Shown: positions 44,621 to 56,430, counted from the first letter of the stretch. The stretch: 64,000 nucleotides of DNA from Apodemus sylvaticus (GCF_947179515.1 NC_067481.1:21778593-21842592), one strand, 5' to 3'. Numbers and translations: made by a program. The notes: generated by a model from the letters alone, not told the origin.

Positions 44621-45149
44621 GTTTAATCTATTCTTCTCTTAATGGCCCGCTCTTTCCTCTTCTTCTTGTGGTACTGGGAACTGAACCTATGATTTTGCTC
44701 TCACATGAGGCTAATACTCTCTTCCTCAAGCTAAAATCACAGATTTCTTTTTACTTAAAAACAAACAACAAAACATTGGGGTTGCAGTGACGGCCCAGCA
44801 GTTCAGAGCACTGGGTTTGGTTCCCAGCACTCCTATATTGTGTGACAAAACTATTCCTGGGGAGACATAATGTACTTACAGGGATGTGGGTGAGGGCTTG
44901 CTTAAAGGAGCAGAAATGAATTACTATGCATCACCAAAGCCCACCCAGTAGGGTAACAGCTCACAAAGCTGGGAACTTGAAGCACACTGCACAGTCTATA
45001 TAGGCAGCTCGACAGGTTGGACAGTGTCCCTCCCAAGTGACTCAGTTGGTCTAAACCTCTTCCAAGCAGCTTTCTAGTTTTTGCTTCTTCCAGAAAACTG
45101 GTTTGGTCTGAGAATCTTTGCAGATCAGCTTTACCTTGTCTGAAAGGGA

Positions 45150-45297
45150 CGCTCAGCTTTTATTGTTTATTCTGGAAGGGAGGAGCTTACTGATTCTTGT
45201 CAGTTTCAGGAACTTCCTGGAGCTCTTTTGAGTTTTTTAAACCTTCCTGTTTCAGGAGATTCCTAGCAAGGTAGAATGTTTCAATCTCTGAGGAAAT
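45150..45297 (+). repeat. Unidentified dispersed element, copy A
   Basis: This block shares ordered similarity with 46740-46893: tttattgtttattctgg, cagtttcagg, cttcctggag, ggagattcct, gaatgtt and tctttgag/tctctgag words appear in the same order and spacing. I cannot name the family. It may be part of an old LTR. Confidence 0.6.
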
Positions 45298-45346
45298 AGA
45301 ATGTTTCAATCTCTGAGGAAATAGAATGTTTCAATCTCTGAGGAAA
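45272..45346 (+). repeat. Three perfect tandem copies of a 25-bp unit
   Basis: The unit tagaatgtttcaatctctga plus ggaaa occurs at 45272-45296, 45297-45321 and 45322-45346 without a mismatch. The first copy is the 3' end of dispersed element copy A. Confidence 0.95.
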
Positions 45347-45739
45347 TTGTTATCCAACACTGCACCATGGCTAACAAGTCTAGTCCCAGAGGTTCTGATG
45401 CCTTCTTCTAGTCCCTGCTGTAACGCACACTCTGCAGCCCAAACCAATACTCAGAAAGAAAGAAATCAACCCTAAATCTTTAAAAATAAAATTTAAATTT
45501 AAATGTTTAATTGTGTGTGTTTGTGCACTCGTGCATGACCTCCGATCCCTTCCAGGATTGGTCAGGGTCCTTCTTCTCCATGTCACCTCTCCAGCTCCTT
45601 TTCATTTTTTGAGACAGGGGCTCATTAAACTGCCCAGGCTAGCCTTGAACTTGTGACTGTTTGACCTCAGCTTTGAGGTCAGACTAACACCTTTCCAGCC
45701 TTGGAGAGGATTTATTCATTTTTTTTTATTATTATTTTG

Positions 45740-46570
45740 AGTGGTTTGTATTCATGTGTGAAGGTGCACTCAAAGACCAGAAGAGAGCATCAGATTACCT
45801 GGGGTGGGGGTGGGGGTATTCTTTGTAAGAGCAACAAGTGCCCTTAACTGGTGAGCTAATTCTCCAGCCCCTGAAACCCTATATAAATGACATCAGAGTA
45901 TAACAGCAGAAAAAAGCAGCCTACCTTTTTTTCCTGTGCATTAGAACTGTTGAGATTTAATTATGTTTATATATGTAAATTTAGTTTTTCTTTTCTTTCC
46001 TTCTCTCCTGTACACCCACATATTTTATATATATATATCACATGTATACAATTATTTTTATTTAAGCAATTTTTAAATATTTGTTCTTAAGGATGGAATC
46101 CAAGGCCTTTCAGGTGTACAGCCAGCATACTCTCTCCATCTTGGCCACATCCCTGACCACCATGTACTATTTATTTAATGACATTTTATGTATATGAGTG
46201 TATTGCCCGAATGTGTGTGTCATGTGTCTGTTCGGTATGCACAGAGGTCAGAAGAGTGTCAGACTCCCCAGAACTGGAGTTATAGATGGTTCTGAAATTA
46301 TAGATGGTTGTGAGACATCAAATAGGTGCTGGGAACTGAACTCCAGTCTTCACCAAGAGCAACAAGTGCTCTTCACTACTGAGCTGTCTCTCCAACCCAT
46401 ATTATTATTATTATTATTATTATTATTAGGTATGTGCATATATAATATGTGTGTAGACACCAAGCAGGAGCGTATCATGACATACCTGTAGAGGTCATAC
46501 TTTTAGGAGTTGGTTCTTTCCTTTTACCACATGGGTTCCAGGGATGAAACACATGTTTCATCCTTTCCTG
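45740..46570 (-). repeat. Diverged B2/B3 SINEs on the minus strand
   Basis: Three reverse-oriented tRNA-type SINEs are visible: about 45740-45870 (ends gctaattctccagcccc), about 46180-46400 (ends gctgtctctccaaccc) and a partial B3 at about 46480-46560. An (ATT)n tract is at 46403-46428. The AT-rich sequence between them has no recognisable content. Confidence 0.65.
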
Positions 46571-46739
46571 GTATGTTTGCCCACTTAAAGCCTCTTTTCT
46601 TGTTTGTTTGTTTGTTTTTGTTTTGTTTTGTTTTGTTTGTGGTCACATTTAGTAAATACTGCATTTCCAGCCCTGTTTCGTTCTTTGTACTGGCTTTGCA
46701 GTTTCTCAGTGGATGAATAAAGCAGGTTTATTCTTCATT

Positions 46740-46893
46740 CATAAACAATCTCAGTTTTTATTGCTTACTCTGGCAAGGACAGAAGACCTAGTGACTCTCG
46801 TCAGTTTCAGGGTCTTCCTGAAGTTATTTTGTGTTGTTTACCTCCCTCCTTAAGGAGATTCTTCCAGGATGGAATGTTAGTCTTTGAGAAACC
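46740..46893 (+). repeat. Unidentified dispersed element, copy B
   Basis: Second copy of the element at 45150-45297, at clearly lower identity. It lacks the 25-bp tandem amplification at its 3' end. Confidence 0.6.
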
Positions 46894-46963
46894 AGTTGGC
46901 TAAAGTATGGGCTGCAAATCAAGACATTGTCTATAAAAAAAAAATCTAATACACACACACACC

Positions 46964-47034
46964 ATATATATATATGTATATATATGTATATATATGTATG
47001 TATATATGTGTATATATATGTATATATGTATATG

Positions 47035-47076
<42 letters not shown>

Positions 47077-47080
47077 CATT
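46964..47080. repeat. (TA)n/(TATG)n compound microsatellite
   Basis: About 115 bp of alternating TA with interspersed TG. It ends in roughly 30 bp of pure TA and includes long self-complementary stretches. Confidence 0.95.
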
Positions 47081-47287
47081 TTTTTCTTGCCTCAGGATAT
47101 GTCTTAAGTTTTACAACTAGAAAAGATTTTGACAGACTGCTGAGGTGATTCAGTGGGAAAATCCCTTGCTTCATAAGCCTGTTGAAAAGAGATCAATTCC
47201 CAGAACCTGAATGTAGGTGAGAAACCACTCCACACAGTTGTTCTCTGACCTTCAGCTGCAGAAATCTGTACACACAGTAATAGTAAA

Positions 47288-47348
47288 AGAAGAAGAAGAA
47301 GAAGAAGAAGAAGAAGAAGAAGAAGAAGAAGAAGAAGAAGAAGAAGAA
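47288..47348. repeat. (GAA)n triplet repeat, ~20 units
   Basis: About 61 bp of uninterrupted AAG/GAA triplets. In the plus-strand frames it would code poly-Glu or poly-Lys, but no gene context supports translation. Confidence 0.97.
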
Positions 47349-47359
47349 AAGGTGGTGAA

Positions 47360-47955
47360 TGCCTCTCTGCCTCTCATTCCAGCACTCAGGAGGCAGAGGA
47401 GAGAGGCAGGTGGACCTCTACATTCCAAACTAGCCTGGTCTATAGAGGGAGTCCCAGGACAGCTGAGCTACACGGAGAAACCTTGTCTTGAAAATAAAAT
47501 TTAAGGACTGGAGAGATGGCTCAGTGGTTAAGAGCACTAATTGTTCTTCTGGAAGTCCTGAGTTCAAATCCCAGCCACCATATGGTGACTCACAACCATC
47601 TGTAATGGAGTCTGACGCCCTCTTCTGGTGTGTCTGAAGACAGTGACCATGCACTCACATACATGAAATAAATAATTCTTAAAAAAAAGAAAAGAGGGGC
47701 TGGAGAGATGGTTCAGCAGTTAAGAGCACTGACTGCTGTTTCAAAGGTCCTGAGTTCAAATCCCAACAACCACGTGGTGGCTCACAACTATCTATAATGA
47801 GATCTGATGCCCTCTTTTGGGGACTGTCCTACAGTGTACTTACAGGTAATAATAAATAAATCTTTGGGCCAGAGAGCAGGACTGGAGAGAGAAGAAAAAG
47901 TGTCTGAAGACAGCTACAGTGTACTTACATATACATAAATAAGTAAATCTTTAAA
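47360..47955 (+). repeat. B1 followed by two tandem B2 SINEs
   Basis: A B1 with a small internal duplication (47360-47495), then two B2 copies head-to-tail at about 47509-47685 and 47697-47955. The second B2 has its distal segment (gtgtctgaagacagctacag) separated by about 50 bp of unrelated sequence. A-rich tails follow each. Confidence 0.88.
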
Positions 47956-48185
47956 AAAAAGAAAAGAAAATTAAAAAGGAAAAAAAAAAAGAAAAAGAAA
48001 AAGAATTTTGTTTCGCGCTCCCGGCCCCAGAGTGTGCCTGGAGCGTAGCGGGCAACGCCCCTGAACTCCAGCTCCTCTTGACATTTTCCTCTTCATGTAG
48101 ATAGCACATGTCTTCTTGTCCTAGAGCCACATGTCCCCTGTGCTCCCCTCCAGCTGTGCTGGGATGATAGTTCAGCTTGCTCCCG

Positions 48186-48290
48186 TAGGTCTTGAGTTCA
48201 TCTGGAATTTATCTGGAGGCCTGCCGTGAGATAGGGATCTATTTTATTTTTTCCATATGGATGTCTAATTGTCTCTGCACCAATTACTGA
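48186..48290 (-). repeat. Old L1 ORF2-region fragment (minus strand)
   Basis: The motif gatagggatctattttattt, then ttccatatggatgtctaatt and caattactga is the familiar reverse-strand L1 sequence, heavily diverged. Confidence 0.55.
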
Positions 48291-49560
48291 GGGGTCAGAG
48301 CCTCCTCCTCCAGCCCCTGGAACATTCCAAGACCTGCTCGCTTAGATGGTTTGCTGCTCCCTACAATCTGGCTGGGCCGTTAGCCACCAGCTGCAGGCTT
48401 CCGGCTTCCTCTGAGTCTGGCAGTCCGGGTGGCTGGCTGCCTTTCCCTGGCAGGGAGACATTGAAAATTGTTAAGCAAAGCGCCTCTACCAAGTCATGAT
48501 CAGACAAGGGTTTTTCTTTTCTTGCCTTTCTCTTTTAAAAAGTGAACTTGGCTGCCTTCCAGGCTCTCCGCCTAGAATCTTCTGACTTCTGTAGAAGGTT
48601 TTAAATCACCCCACAGCCCTCCCTGGCCTCGGCTGTCTGCCTCCCGCAAGGTGCCAGGACTCCTTTCTCTTACAGGTTAGTTAGCAAGGGACCCCAAGAG
48701 AAGTGCCAGGGAGGGCCTTTGAAGTTTGAGGGGTGGGGAGCGGGAGAAAGGGGTGGTGGTGGCAGCGGTTCTGACTGCTGGATGAGATGATCTTCAGAGG
48801 CCAGGCCTTCCACTTTGCAAGCCTACGCAGAAGCCTGGACAAATGGGCGTGGCCTCGCCTAACCACTGTGAGAGCGGCTTATGAACGCGTGGGGAGTAAG
48901 AGAGCTGGATTTCACCCTTTCTTGGATTAATAATAGTACCTTCCTTATTGTGCCTTCTACTCTGCCAGATTTGAGACTTGTCTTCAAATCCTTGCTTATA
49001 GGCAAGCAAGGTTAGGATGTGTAGTTAGTTCATCTGACGTGGGCGAGGTGCCTCTCCCCTTAGTTGTGTGGAGATGGGTGGGAAACTGAGGAATTCGTGT
49101 GTTGGCAGAGCAGAAGGTGAATCCTCCCATCTATGTCTGTTGAGAACTGATCATCAGTAGTGCGTGAGTGAGACGGAGAACCGGTGCCTGGTGCGTAGCA
49201 AACCCTCAAGGAACATTAGCTGCTCTTATCGTCCCTGGATGTAATCAGAGAGGCAGCATGCCCAGGTGTCGCTACAGCTGGACCATCTTATTCAGGGAAC
49301 GAAGAAAATGAATATTTAAGTAACTAAAAACAAAGCGCTCGAACTCAGATGTTTATGATTGTACAGGTTGGGTTTCAGATTTGAATTCTACTGACAGGCA
49401 GAAAGCATAGGCAGACGGCTGGTCTCAGATTCAGCCGGGATCTCAAGGCTGGTGTGGAGAGTTCCTTGACTCAAGGGTTTCTGATCCAAATTATGATCAT
49501 TATCCAGAATGTGGTACCTTTGTCTGAGGCCTCAGCCTGCCTTTTAAAAATACCAGTTGC
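48291..49560. other. Apparently unique intergenic sequence
   Basis: No SINE, tandem repeat or exon is recognised here. Open frames are short and unsupported. Confidence 0.5.
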
Positions 49561-49561
49561 A

Positions 49562-49958
49562 GCCGGGCGTGGTGGCACACACCTGTAATCCCAGCACTTA
49601 GGAGGCAGAGGCAGGTGGATTTCTGAGTTTGAGGCCAGCCTGGTCTACAGAGAGAGTTCCAGGACAGTGAGGACTACACAGAGAAACCCTGTCTCAAAAA
49701 AACAAACAAACAAAAAAAAAGTTGCATCTGAAAACTACCAAGTGTGTCAAACACATGGGCCTTTTACCGGGGACATGACAATACTGAGAAAACATAGGTT
49801 CAGGTGCACCTTCATTTCCTTTTTTTTCCCTCTGCTTTTTGAGATCAGGCTCCCACTGTGTAGCCCTGCCTAGCCCCGAACTCCCTCTGTAGAGTCTGTA
49901 GACTAGGCTGGTCTCAAACTCACAGAGATCCGCCAGCCATCATCCCTGGCTGAGCCTT
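49562..49958. repeat. B1 (+) and partial B1 (-)
   Basis: A full plus-strand B1 with A-tail (49562-49712) and a diverged minus-strand B1 (about 49826-49958). Confidence 0.88.
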
Positions 49959-50154
49959 TATTGTGCCTGGCTTGGTTGTACTGTGTTAGTAACTCAGGCG
50001 TCCTGCAGAGGTAGAGAGGGCTGTAGGGATGAGGCTGGGACATGAGGCCCAGGGCCTGGAAGGAACAGCAGTGGCTCATCCCACACAGCAGCTACATAAA
50101 GCTGGCCCCGGGGAATCTGTTACCCCAGGAAATTCAGCTTTCAAAAGTAAGACA

Positions 50155-51060
50155 CACAGGTTCTGCCAGTGGGTAATGGCACTTGCCGCCAAACCTGAGA
50201 ACCCAGGTTCCATCCTCTGGACCCCCATGATGGATGGAGAGAATCAACCTCCTCAAGTTGTCTTCTGACTTTCACAAACTTCCCACTCTCGAGTGTATGC
50301 ACGCACACTCACACTCACTAACACACACACACACACACAAATGCAATAAAATCTTTAAAAATTAAAGCATGGAAATGAAAACAAGGTGGGGTGAAGAGGC
50401 AAAGTGCTCTGTGGGAAGCGTGTCAGGTTCACATTCTGATTATGAGACAGACTTTCTCTGTGCTGTGGTCTTCACTCAAGGCAGAGGAAAGAGGAAACAA
50501 GGCCCACAGCGATCCTGTTCGCAGCCCATTTGCTGATTCTGTTATGACGTATCTGCACTCTGTCAGGGACTCTGTTTTAAGCTGGTGAGTCTTGATAATG
50601 AACCAATCTGCTCATGGTCTTGTAGAGGAAATAAACAAATATCCTGGGCCTGACTTCAGTGAAAAGGGTTAAACTTGGTAAGGTGGGCATAACCAGGGAA
50701 GACTTCCTGGAGGAGGTGGCACCTGACCTCATCATCATCATAAATAAATGGTTCATAATAAATTATATGACATTCAGTCTCACTAGTTGTCAGAAATGTA
50801 CAGATTTAGGGATTTAGGGCTGGGGAGATGGCTTAGTGGATTAAACACTCACCTTGCAAGCAGGAGGACTAGAACTTGGATGTTCAAACTCTTGTAAAAG
50901 TCGGCCAGGTGTCATGGCTGCTACAATCCCAGCACTCAGGGCACAGAAACTGGGAATTCCCAAGGGCAAGCTGGCTTGCTAGACGAGCCAGGATGGCCAA
51001 ACTCCAGGTTCTATGAGAGACTCCACCTCAACAACTAAAGTAGAAAGTGCTGGAAGAAGA
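50155..51060 (+). repeat. B3 SINE and B4-like composite SINE
   Basis: A B3 at about 50155-50360 has a CA-repeat and AATAAAATC tail. A tRNA-plus-B1 composite is at about 50817-51035 (gggagatggcttagtggatt, then caggtgtcatggctgctaca). The 450 bp between them appear unique. Confidence 0.7.
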
Positions 51061-51141
51061 CACCCAATGTCAACTTAAGGACCCTACGCATGTATGCATG
51101 TGCACACAAAACCTCAAAACACATGTGCACACACAGAGGAG

Positions 51142-51217
51142 TACACATGCACATATGCATGTACACCACACAGATACACATGCACATATGCATGTACACC
51201 ACAGAGATACACATGCA
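51142..51217. repeat. 33-bp minisatellite, just over two copies
   Basis: Unit tacacatgcacatatgcatg plus 13 bp at 51142-51174 and 51175-51207, with one or two differences, then a partial third copy. Each unit contains the self-complementary words atgcat and catatg. Confidence 0.85.
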
Positions 51218-51495
51218 AAGAAGCAGCATGTAGATTGAAGATGATGAATTTCTTGAGGACAGATATGAAGGACTAATTAGTGTCTAGTGTGTGTTAGTTG
51301 AAAAGCGGCATATTCCAGGACAGATCACGCCGAGCCTGCACAGTTCTCGCTTTGGGAGGCCTTTATTTGAAAGAAGGGAAGAAGCGAGAAAGAGAGAAAA
51401 GAGCTGTGGGGGGGGGGGGGTCCGTGTCTTTTATCTGGGCCATGATGTAGTAACACAGGAAGTGACACAAGTAATGGGGCAGGTAACTCATGCGC

Positions 51496-51497
<2 letters not shown>

Positions 51498-51543
<46 letters not shown>
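51498..51543. repeat. (TG)n microsatellite, ~46 bp
   Basis: Pure TG repeat a few bases upstream of an RFX-like X-box motif. Confidence 0.97.
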
Positions 51544-51545
<2 letters not shown>

Positions 51546-51547
51546 TG

Positions 51548-51561
51548 ATTGCCATGGCAAC
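51548..51561. promoter_or_regulatory. X-box-like (RFX) motif
   Basis: ATTGCCATGGCAAC matches the palindromic RFX consensus (GTNRCC, spacer, RGYAAC) at all but the first base. Function is unknown, and no promoter is visible next to it. Confidence 0.4.
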
Positions 51562-51964
51562 AGACACAGGAGGTTCCTTGTCACCCAGGGATGATGCCAC
51601 TGCTGGATTCAGAGGCTGGCTGTAAACAGCTTCTGATGCTAACAGTGTTGATGGAGTGTCTTCCATGCAGTATTTTTTGTACAGTACTCATGGTGTCATA
51701 AGTGGCCCTGAGGGGGAACTGGTGGTCTTATTATATAAAGTGCACGAAACCCTGACCCAACAGTTCCACTTTGAGGAATCTACCCTAGGACATGTGTTTG
51801 AAGATGTACATGCAGGAGGTGTTTCCTGTGATGCTGTTCGGAACAGTGAACACTGACCTATATGCTCCTGTGTTCATCAATAAAAATCTAGTTAAATATA
51901 TTTTGCAAATCCCTGTGAAGGGATGCAGAGGAGCTCTTTATAAGAAAAAAATGGGGGTGGGGGG

Positions 51965-52490
51965 GGCTGGAGAGATGGCTCAGCACTGAGCACTGACTGC
52001 TCTTCTAGAGAACTGGGGATCAACTCCCAGCACCCACATGGCAGCTTACAACTGTCTGTAACTCCAGTTCCAGGGGATCCAGCGCCCTCACACAGACTTC
52101 TAAGAAAAACACCAATGCATACAAAATAAACAAATAAGTAAATAAATCATAAAAAAAGAAAAACTAGGACCAGCAAGATAGTTCAGAGGATAAAGGAGCT
52201 TGCCTGATCCAGCATGGCAACCTGTGTTTAATCCCAGGAACCCGGATAAAAGCAGCAGAAGAGAACCAACTTCCCAAAGCTGTTCTCTGACACCCGCAGA
52301 GATGCATCGGATCCCCATCACCCATGTGCCTGGTATGTGAGACGGTCAGGTCAGAAGAGGGTAGCAGATGCTTTAGAACTGAAAGTTATGGACACTTGTG
52401 AGCTGCCATAGAGATGCTGGGAATTGAACCTGGGTCCTCTGAAGGAACAAGTGCTCCTATTGACCAAATTATCTCTTCAGCTTCAGATAT
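51965..52490. repeat. B2 (+), B3 (+) and B2 (-) SINEs
   Basis: A B2 at about 51965-52150 (ggggctggagagatggctca), a B3 at about 52165-52335, and a reverse B2 at about 52335-52480 (tgggaattgaacctgggtcc) ending at a TATATA tract. Confidence 0.82.
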
Positions 52491-52915
52491 ATATATGTAT
52501 ATAATATACAAATATACACACATACACACATATATGTATATATGTAAATATGTAAATATATTTTTTACATATTTAAGGCCATATGAAGGCCTGTGTAATC
52601 CCAGCACGGAGGAGATGATCAAGCTCTTTGGGCCTTCTTGACTGCCAGCCACAATTCGGGTCTGTTGAGAGACATGTCTCAAGGGAATAAGTAGACAGTA
52701 GTGGAGCAGAATACCGATATCCTCCTCTGGTCTCTGCAAGCATACAAGAACACACACACATGTGCTTGAGACCCAACCCCCAATTGTCATAAAACTTACA
52801 AATATTGTAACAATATTTACAATACAGTAGCTTTCATGATGATTCCACAAATGCTGTTTTATGCAGTTTAAGAATATGCAGTAGAAGGCATCTGTAGTTT
52901 GAAAAAGTTAAAAAG

Positions 52916-53205
52916 CTGGGCATGGTGGCACGTACCTTTAATATAAGTGCTCTGAAGGCAGGTGACTTTCTGTGGCCAGCCTGTTCCACATAGTGGGTTC
53001 GAGGATAGCCAGAATTATATAAAGAGACCCTGTCTCAAAAAACTATAAATCGCCGGGCAGTGGTGGCACACGCCTTTAATCCCAGCACTTGGGAGGCAGA
53101 GGCAGGCGGATCTCTGAGTGCAAGGCCAGCCTGGTCTACAGAGTGAGTTCCAGGACAGCCTGAACTATACAGAGAAACCCTGTCTCAAAAAAAAACAAAC
53201 CAAAA
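52916..53205 (+). repeat. Two tandem B1 SINEs
   Basis: An older diverged B1 (52916-53040) is followed by a young, nearly consensus B1 (53051-53205) with an A/CAAA-rich tail. An AT-rich stretch follows to about 53340. Confidence 0.9.
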
Positions 53206-53559
53206 ACAGACAAACAAACAAACAAAAAACCCAAAAAACCTATAAATCGAAAATTATAAATAATGCTAATAAATAAAAACTAAATATATAAAATAAAATT
53301 ACTGTTAATAATATAATAACAATAATTTTTTAAAAAGTAAGTTAAGAAGAAGTCTAAAAGACAGACAAGAAGGAAGGTTGTGTCCTGATGGAACTGGGAT
53401 GTGGTTTTTGAGAAACTCAGCTTTTCAGAATGAAACTTCCATGTCAAAATATGGAAGGGACAGGGGTTTGGAGCTTCAAGGTCCTTGAGAAGGTGGAGCT
53501 ACTGGATTCAGGGCTCAGGAAGGAGGAAAGGATGAAAGCAGTTAAAAATAAGCCAGTAG

Positions 53560-53870
53560 GGATGGAAGTGCGGGGACAGGAAGTTGGTGGAGCTTCCGCC
53601 CGCTTTGATTTTCACTGTCAAGTAGGAGTGACGGTCTGAATTTGGAGAAGGAGAGAGCTGGCGAGGGCAGACCCGTACTCCCAGCCCAGTGGGCGGAGGA
53701 AGACCCGCCAGTTGGTGACTGCGTTGCTATGGCAACTGTCTGCAGTCAAGGCTTGCACGGTCTCGTCGTCGGTACTCAGCTGGAGGACTCAGAGAGCAGG
53801 CGGGGCGGGGAGAGCCAGTCCCGGGTTTCATCAGAGAGGTCAGCTGAAGATGACGGAGTTAAAAAAATAA
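53560..53870. promoter_or_regulatory. GC-rich repeat-free segment with an X-box motif
   Basis: A patch with higher GC and CpG than its surroundings and no SINE. It contains GTTGCTATGGCAAC at 53723-53736, an RFX X-box with one mismatch, and several ggcgg/ggggcgggg words. It could be a small distal element or the promoter of an unannotated transcript. I see no convincing exon downstream. Confidence 0.4.
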
Positions 53871-54056
53871 TGAGATCGGGTCATTCAGTCTCCAGGGAGA
53901 AGAATGTAAATCCACAAAGCCGTAGATGACTTGGAAAAGAGAAAGCAGCCCTACGCAGACAGTGAGACAAAGAGAAAGAGGAAACAGAGGTGCCGCAGGA
54001 AATGCAGTCACAGGAATAAGCGGTCAAGGTTAAGGTTGGATGCAGCGGGCTAGGGG

Positions 54057-54765
54057 CGGGTGAGATGGTTCAGTGGTTAAGAGGGTCGAGAGCACTTACC
54101 GCTTATCCAGGGCAGCTAAGCAGAAGAACACACACCGGGCCAGAGTTCGGTTACCAGCATCCATGCCAGGCGCCTCACAACTGCCTGTAACTCCAGATCT
54201 AGGAGACCAGACACCTTGGTTCTCCAAGGACACTTGCACACACATGCACAGACGCCCCCTCACACAGAGAGACACAATTAAAAACTAGAAAAAAGTAAGA
54301 AAGAAATACAGGGCTGGAGAGATGATGCAGCAGTTACGGAACACTTGGTGTAAAGCCGATGGCCGATGGCCTGAGTTCAGTCCCTGGAACCCACCTTGGA
54401 AGGAGAGAACCGGGCTCCAAAAGTTGTCCTATGACCTCTGTACATGTGCAGCGGCACCCACACCCATGTGCCTGCATGTGACACACGTCATATGCATGTC
54501 ACACACACACACACTAGTAAAAAACAAATAACAATAAGCAAAATTCAAGGGTGAGAGAAACAGCTTGGAGGTTAAGAGGATTTGCTGCTTTGGCAAAGGG
54601 TCTGAGTTTGGTTCCCAGCACCCATCCTCGGCAGTTCCCAGTCGTCAGTAATCCTAGTTCCAAAGCATCTGATGCTTCTGATGCTTTGATTCTGGCCTCC
54701 GGAGTCACTAGGCATGAGTATGCATTCATACGTACAGTGAAACGCTCAGACACATAAAATCAACA
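54057..54765 (+). repeat. Three successive B2/B3 SINEs, same strand
   Basis: Diverged tRNA-type SINEs at about 54057-54285, 54309-54525 and 54550-54765. Each starts near a gagatggttcag/gagatgatgcag-type A box and ends in a CA-rich or A-rich tail. Confidence 0.75.
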
Positions 54766-55620
54766 AGACTCTAAAATATATTAAATGCATATCTAAAATA
54801 ACATGTAAACGTCTAAAGTTAAGGAGCAGCATTGGGGCCAGTCCTGGCATCTACCACAGCAGCGTGGGCGACTGGAGCAGTGACGTGAAGAGCTCAGGAG
54901 GTGAGAAGGTCAAGAGAGGCCATTCCCAGGACACTACCCATAGGGATGCATGAGTCACCAGGCTGAAGGTCGGCTTGGTGTGTGGAGGGAGGCGCCCGGT
55001 GAGTGTGGATGGAAGGCGTGAGGCAGGAGGTCCTTCTGTCCCCGCAGGCTCTCTGCTCCTCCTCGCTTGTACTAATTTCGTCTTGTTTTATCTTCTGGTC
55101 TGAAGGGCGAGTCCTTTCACCCACTCACATAACGCTCTGCCATAGAGCTGTCTGTGCGGAGAACAGGAATCTCACCTCTCCTCCTTTTCTTACCATTAGG
55201 AACCCTCAGAATCACATTGTACAAGATCCGAAATGTTCTTCCCAGTACACATATGACACACACACCCCACCTCCCCAGGAACCGGTGATGCCACAAGGTT
55301 CTGGCATCTGACTCAGGCTTCTTCAAGTTGATTGCTTTAAGAAACAAACAAACAAATAAGAAGTTGATCACTGGAAACTTCTGGTACAGGAAGTGGCAGA
55401 GTGTATAGCATGGGCCTCAGAGAAGGAAAATTTTTTTCGACAAAGCAAAGTACTATTTATCAATCGATCGATCTGTCTATCTAATGAGGCAGGATCTCAT
55501 GGTGGTAGAACAAACCCATTTACCTTCTGGTAAAGGAACAAAAGAGGAAGTGTCAGGTTCCCACAATTCCCTTTAAGAATGCACCTCCATAATGTTAGAA
55601 TTCTTGCCAGTTCCTGACTC
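54766..55620. other. Apparently unique intergenic sequence
   Basis: No exon or named repeat is recognised, apart from a short ATCG/ATCT tetranucleotide run at about 55460-55485. Confidence 0.45.
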
Positions 55621-55624
55621 TTAT

Positions 55625-56430
55625 TTTTAAAAACTGGGTCTCACATAGCCCAGGCTGGCCTGGATTTTGCTAAGTAGTTGAGGATAACAATGATTTTCTG
55701 ACCTCCTACCTTCACTACCTCAATGCTGGGCTTACAGATGTCCACTACCACACACAGTTTTTATTCGGTGCTAGGGATTAAACCCAGGGCAAACAGTTTA
55801 CTAAACAATGAGTTCAAGCTGGGTGGTGGAGGCACATGCCTGTAATCCCAGCACTCTGGGAGGCAGAGGCAGGCGGATTTCTGAGTTCAAGGCCAGCCTG
55901 GTCTACAGAGTGAGTTCCAGGACAGCCAGAGCTATACAGAGAAACCCTGTCTCAAAAAAACCAAATCCAAAAAACCAAAAACCAAAAAACATAAAAACAA
56001 TGAGTTCATCCCCTCCTCTTTGTTGTTTGGAGTTTTTTTTGGGGGGGGGGTGGTGCAGACAGGATCTCACATAGCACAGGCTGTCCCTCAAACTTGCTAC
56101 ATAGCTCAGAATAGCTTTGAACTTATCCTTGTACCCTCACCTCTGGAAGGCAAAGATGACAGGGCTACATCACCACGTCTGGCTCAATCCCGACTTCTTT
56201 TTATTTTAACTTGCTATTATTGTATGTTTGTGTACATACACACATGTGTACACATGCATTCATGTGCGTGCGTGCATGCGTGTTATAGTGCAAGTGGGCT
56301 TGTGCCATAGAATGACATCAGAGAACATCTTTCAGGAGTCAGTTCTCTCCTTCCTGTGAGTTCCAGTGACAGGACTCAATTCACCAAGCTCAGGATAGTC
56401 ACTCTGACCACTGAGCCATCTCCCAGACTT
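55625..56430. repeat. B1-like (-), B1 (+), B1-like (-), B3-like (-)
   Basis: A diverged minus-strand composite (55625-55765), a young plus-strand B1 (55815-55975), a diverged minus-strand B1 (about 56055-56185) and a reverse B3/B2 (about 56290-56430, ending gaccactgagccatctccca). Confidence 0.75.

Noticed and set aside
45272..45346. Three evenly spaced identical repeats as a possible CRISPR-like array
   Set aside because: The units are directly adjacent with no spacers, and the DNA is mammalian. It is a simple tandem duplication.
47217..47504. Open frame with a long poly-Glu run
   Set aside because: It is produced by the GAA microsatellite and a B1; there is no gene context.
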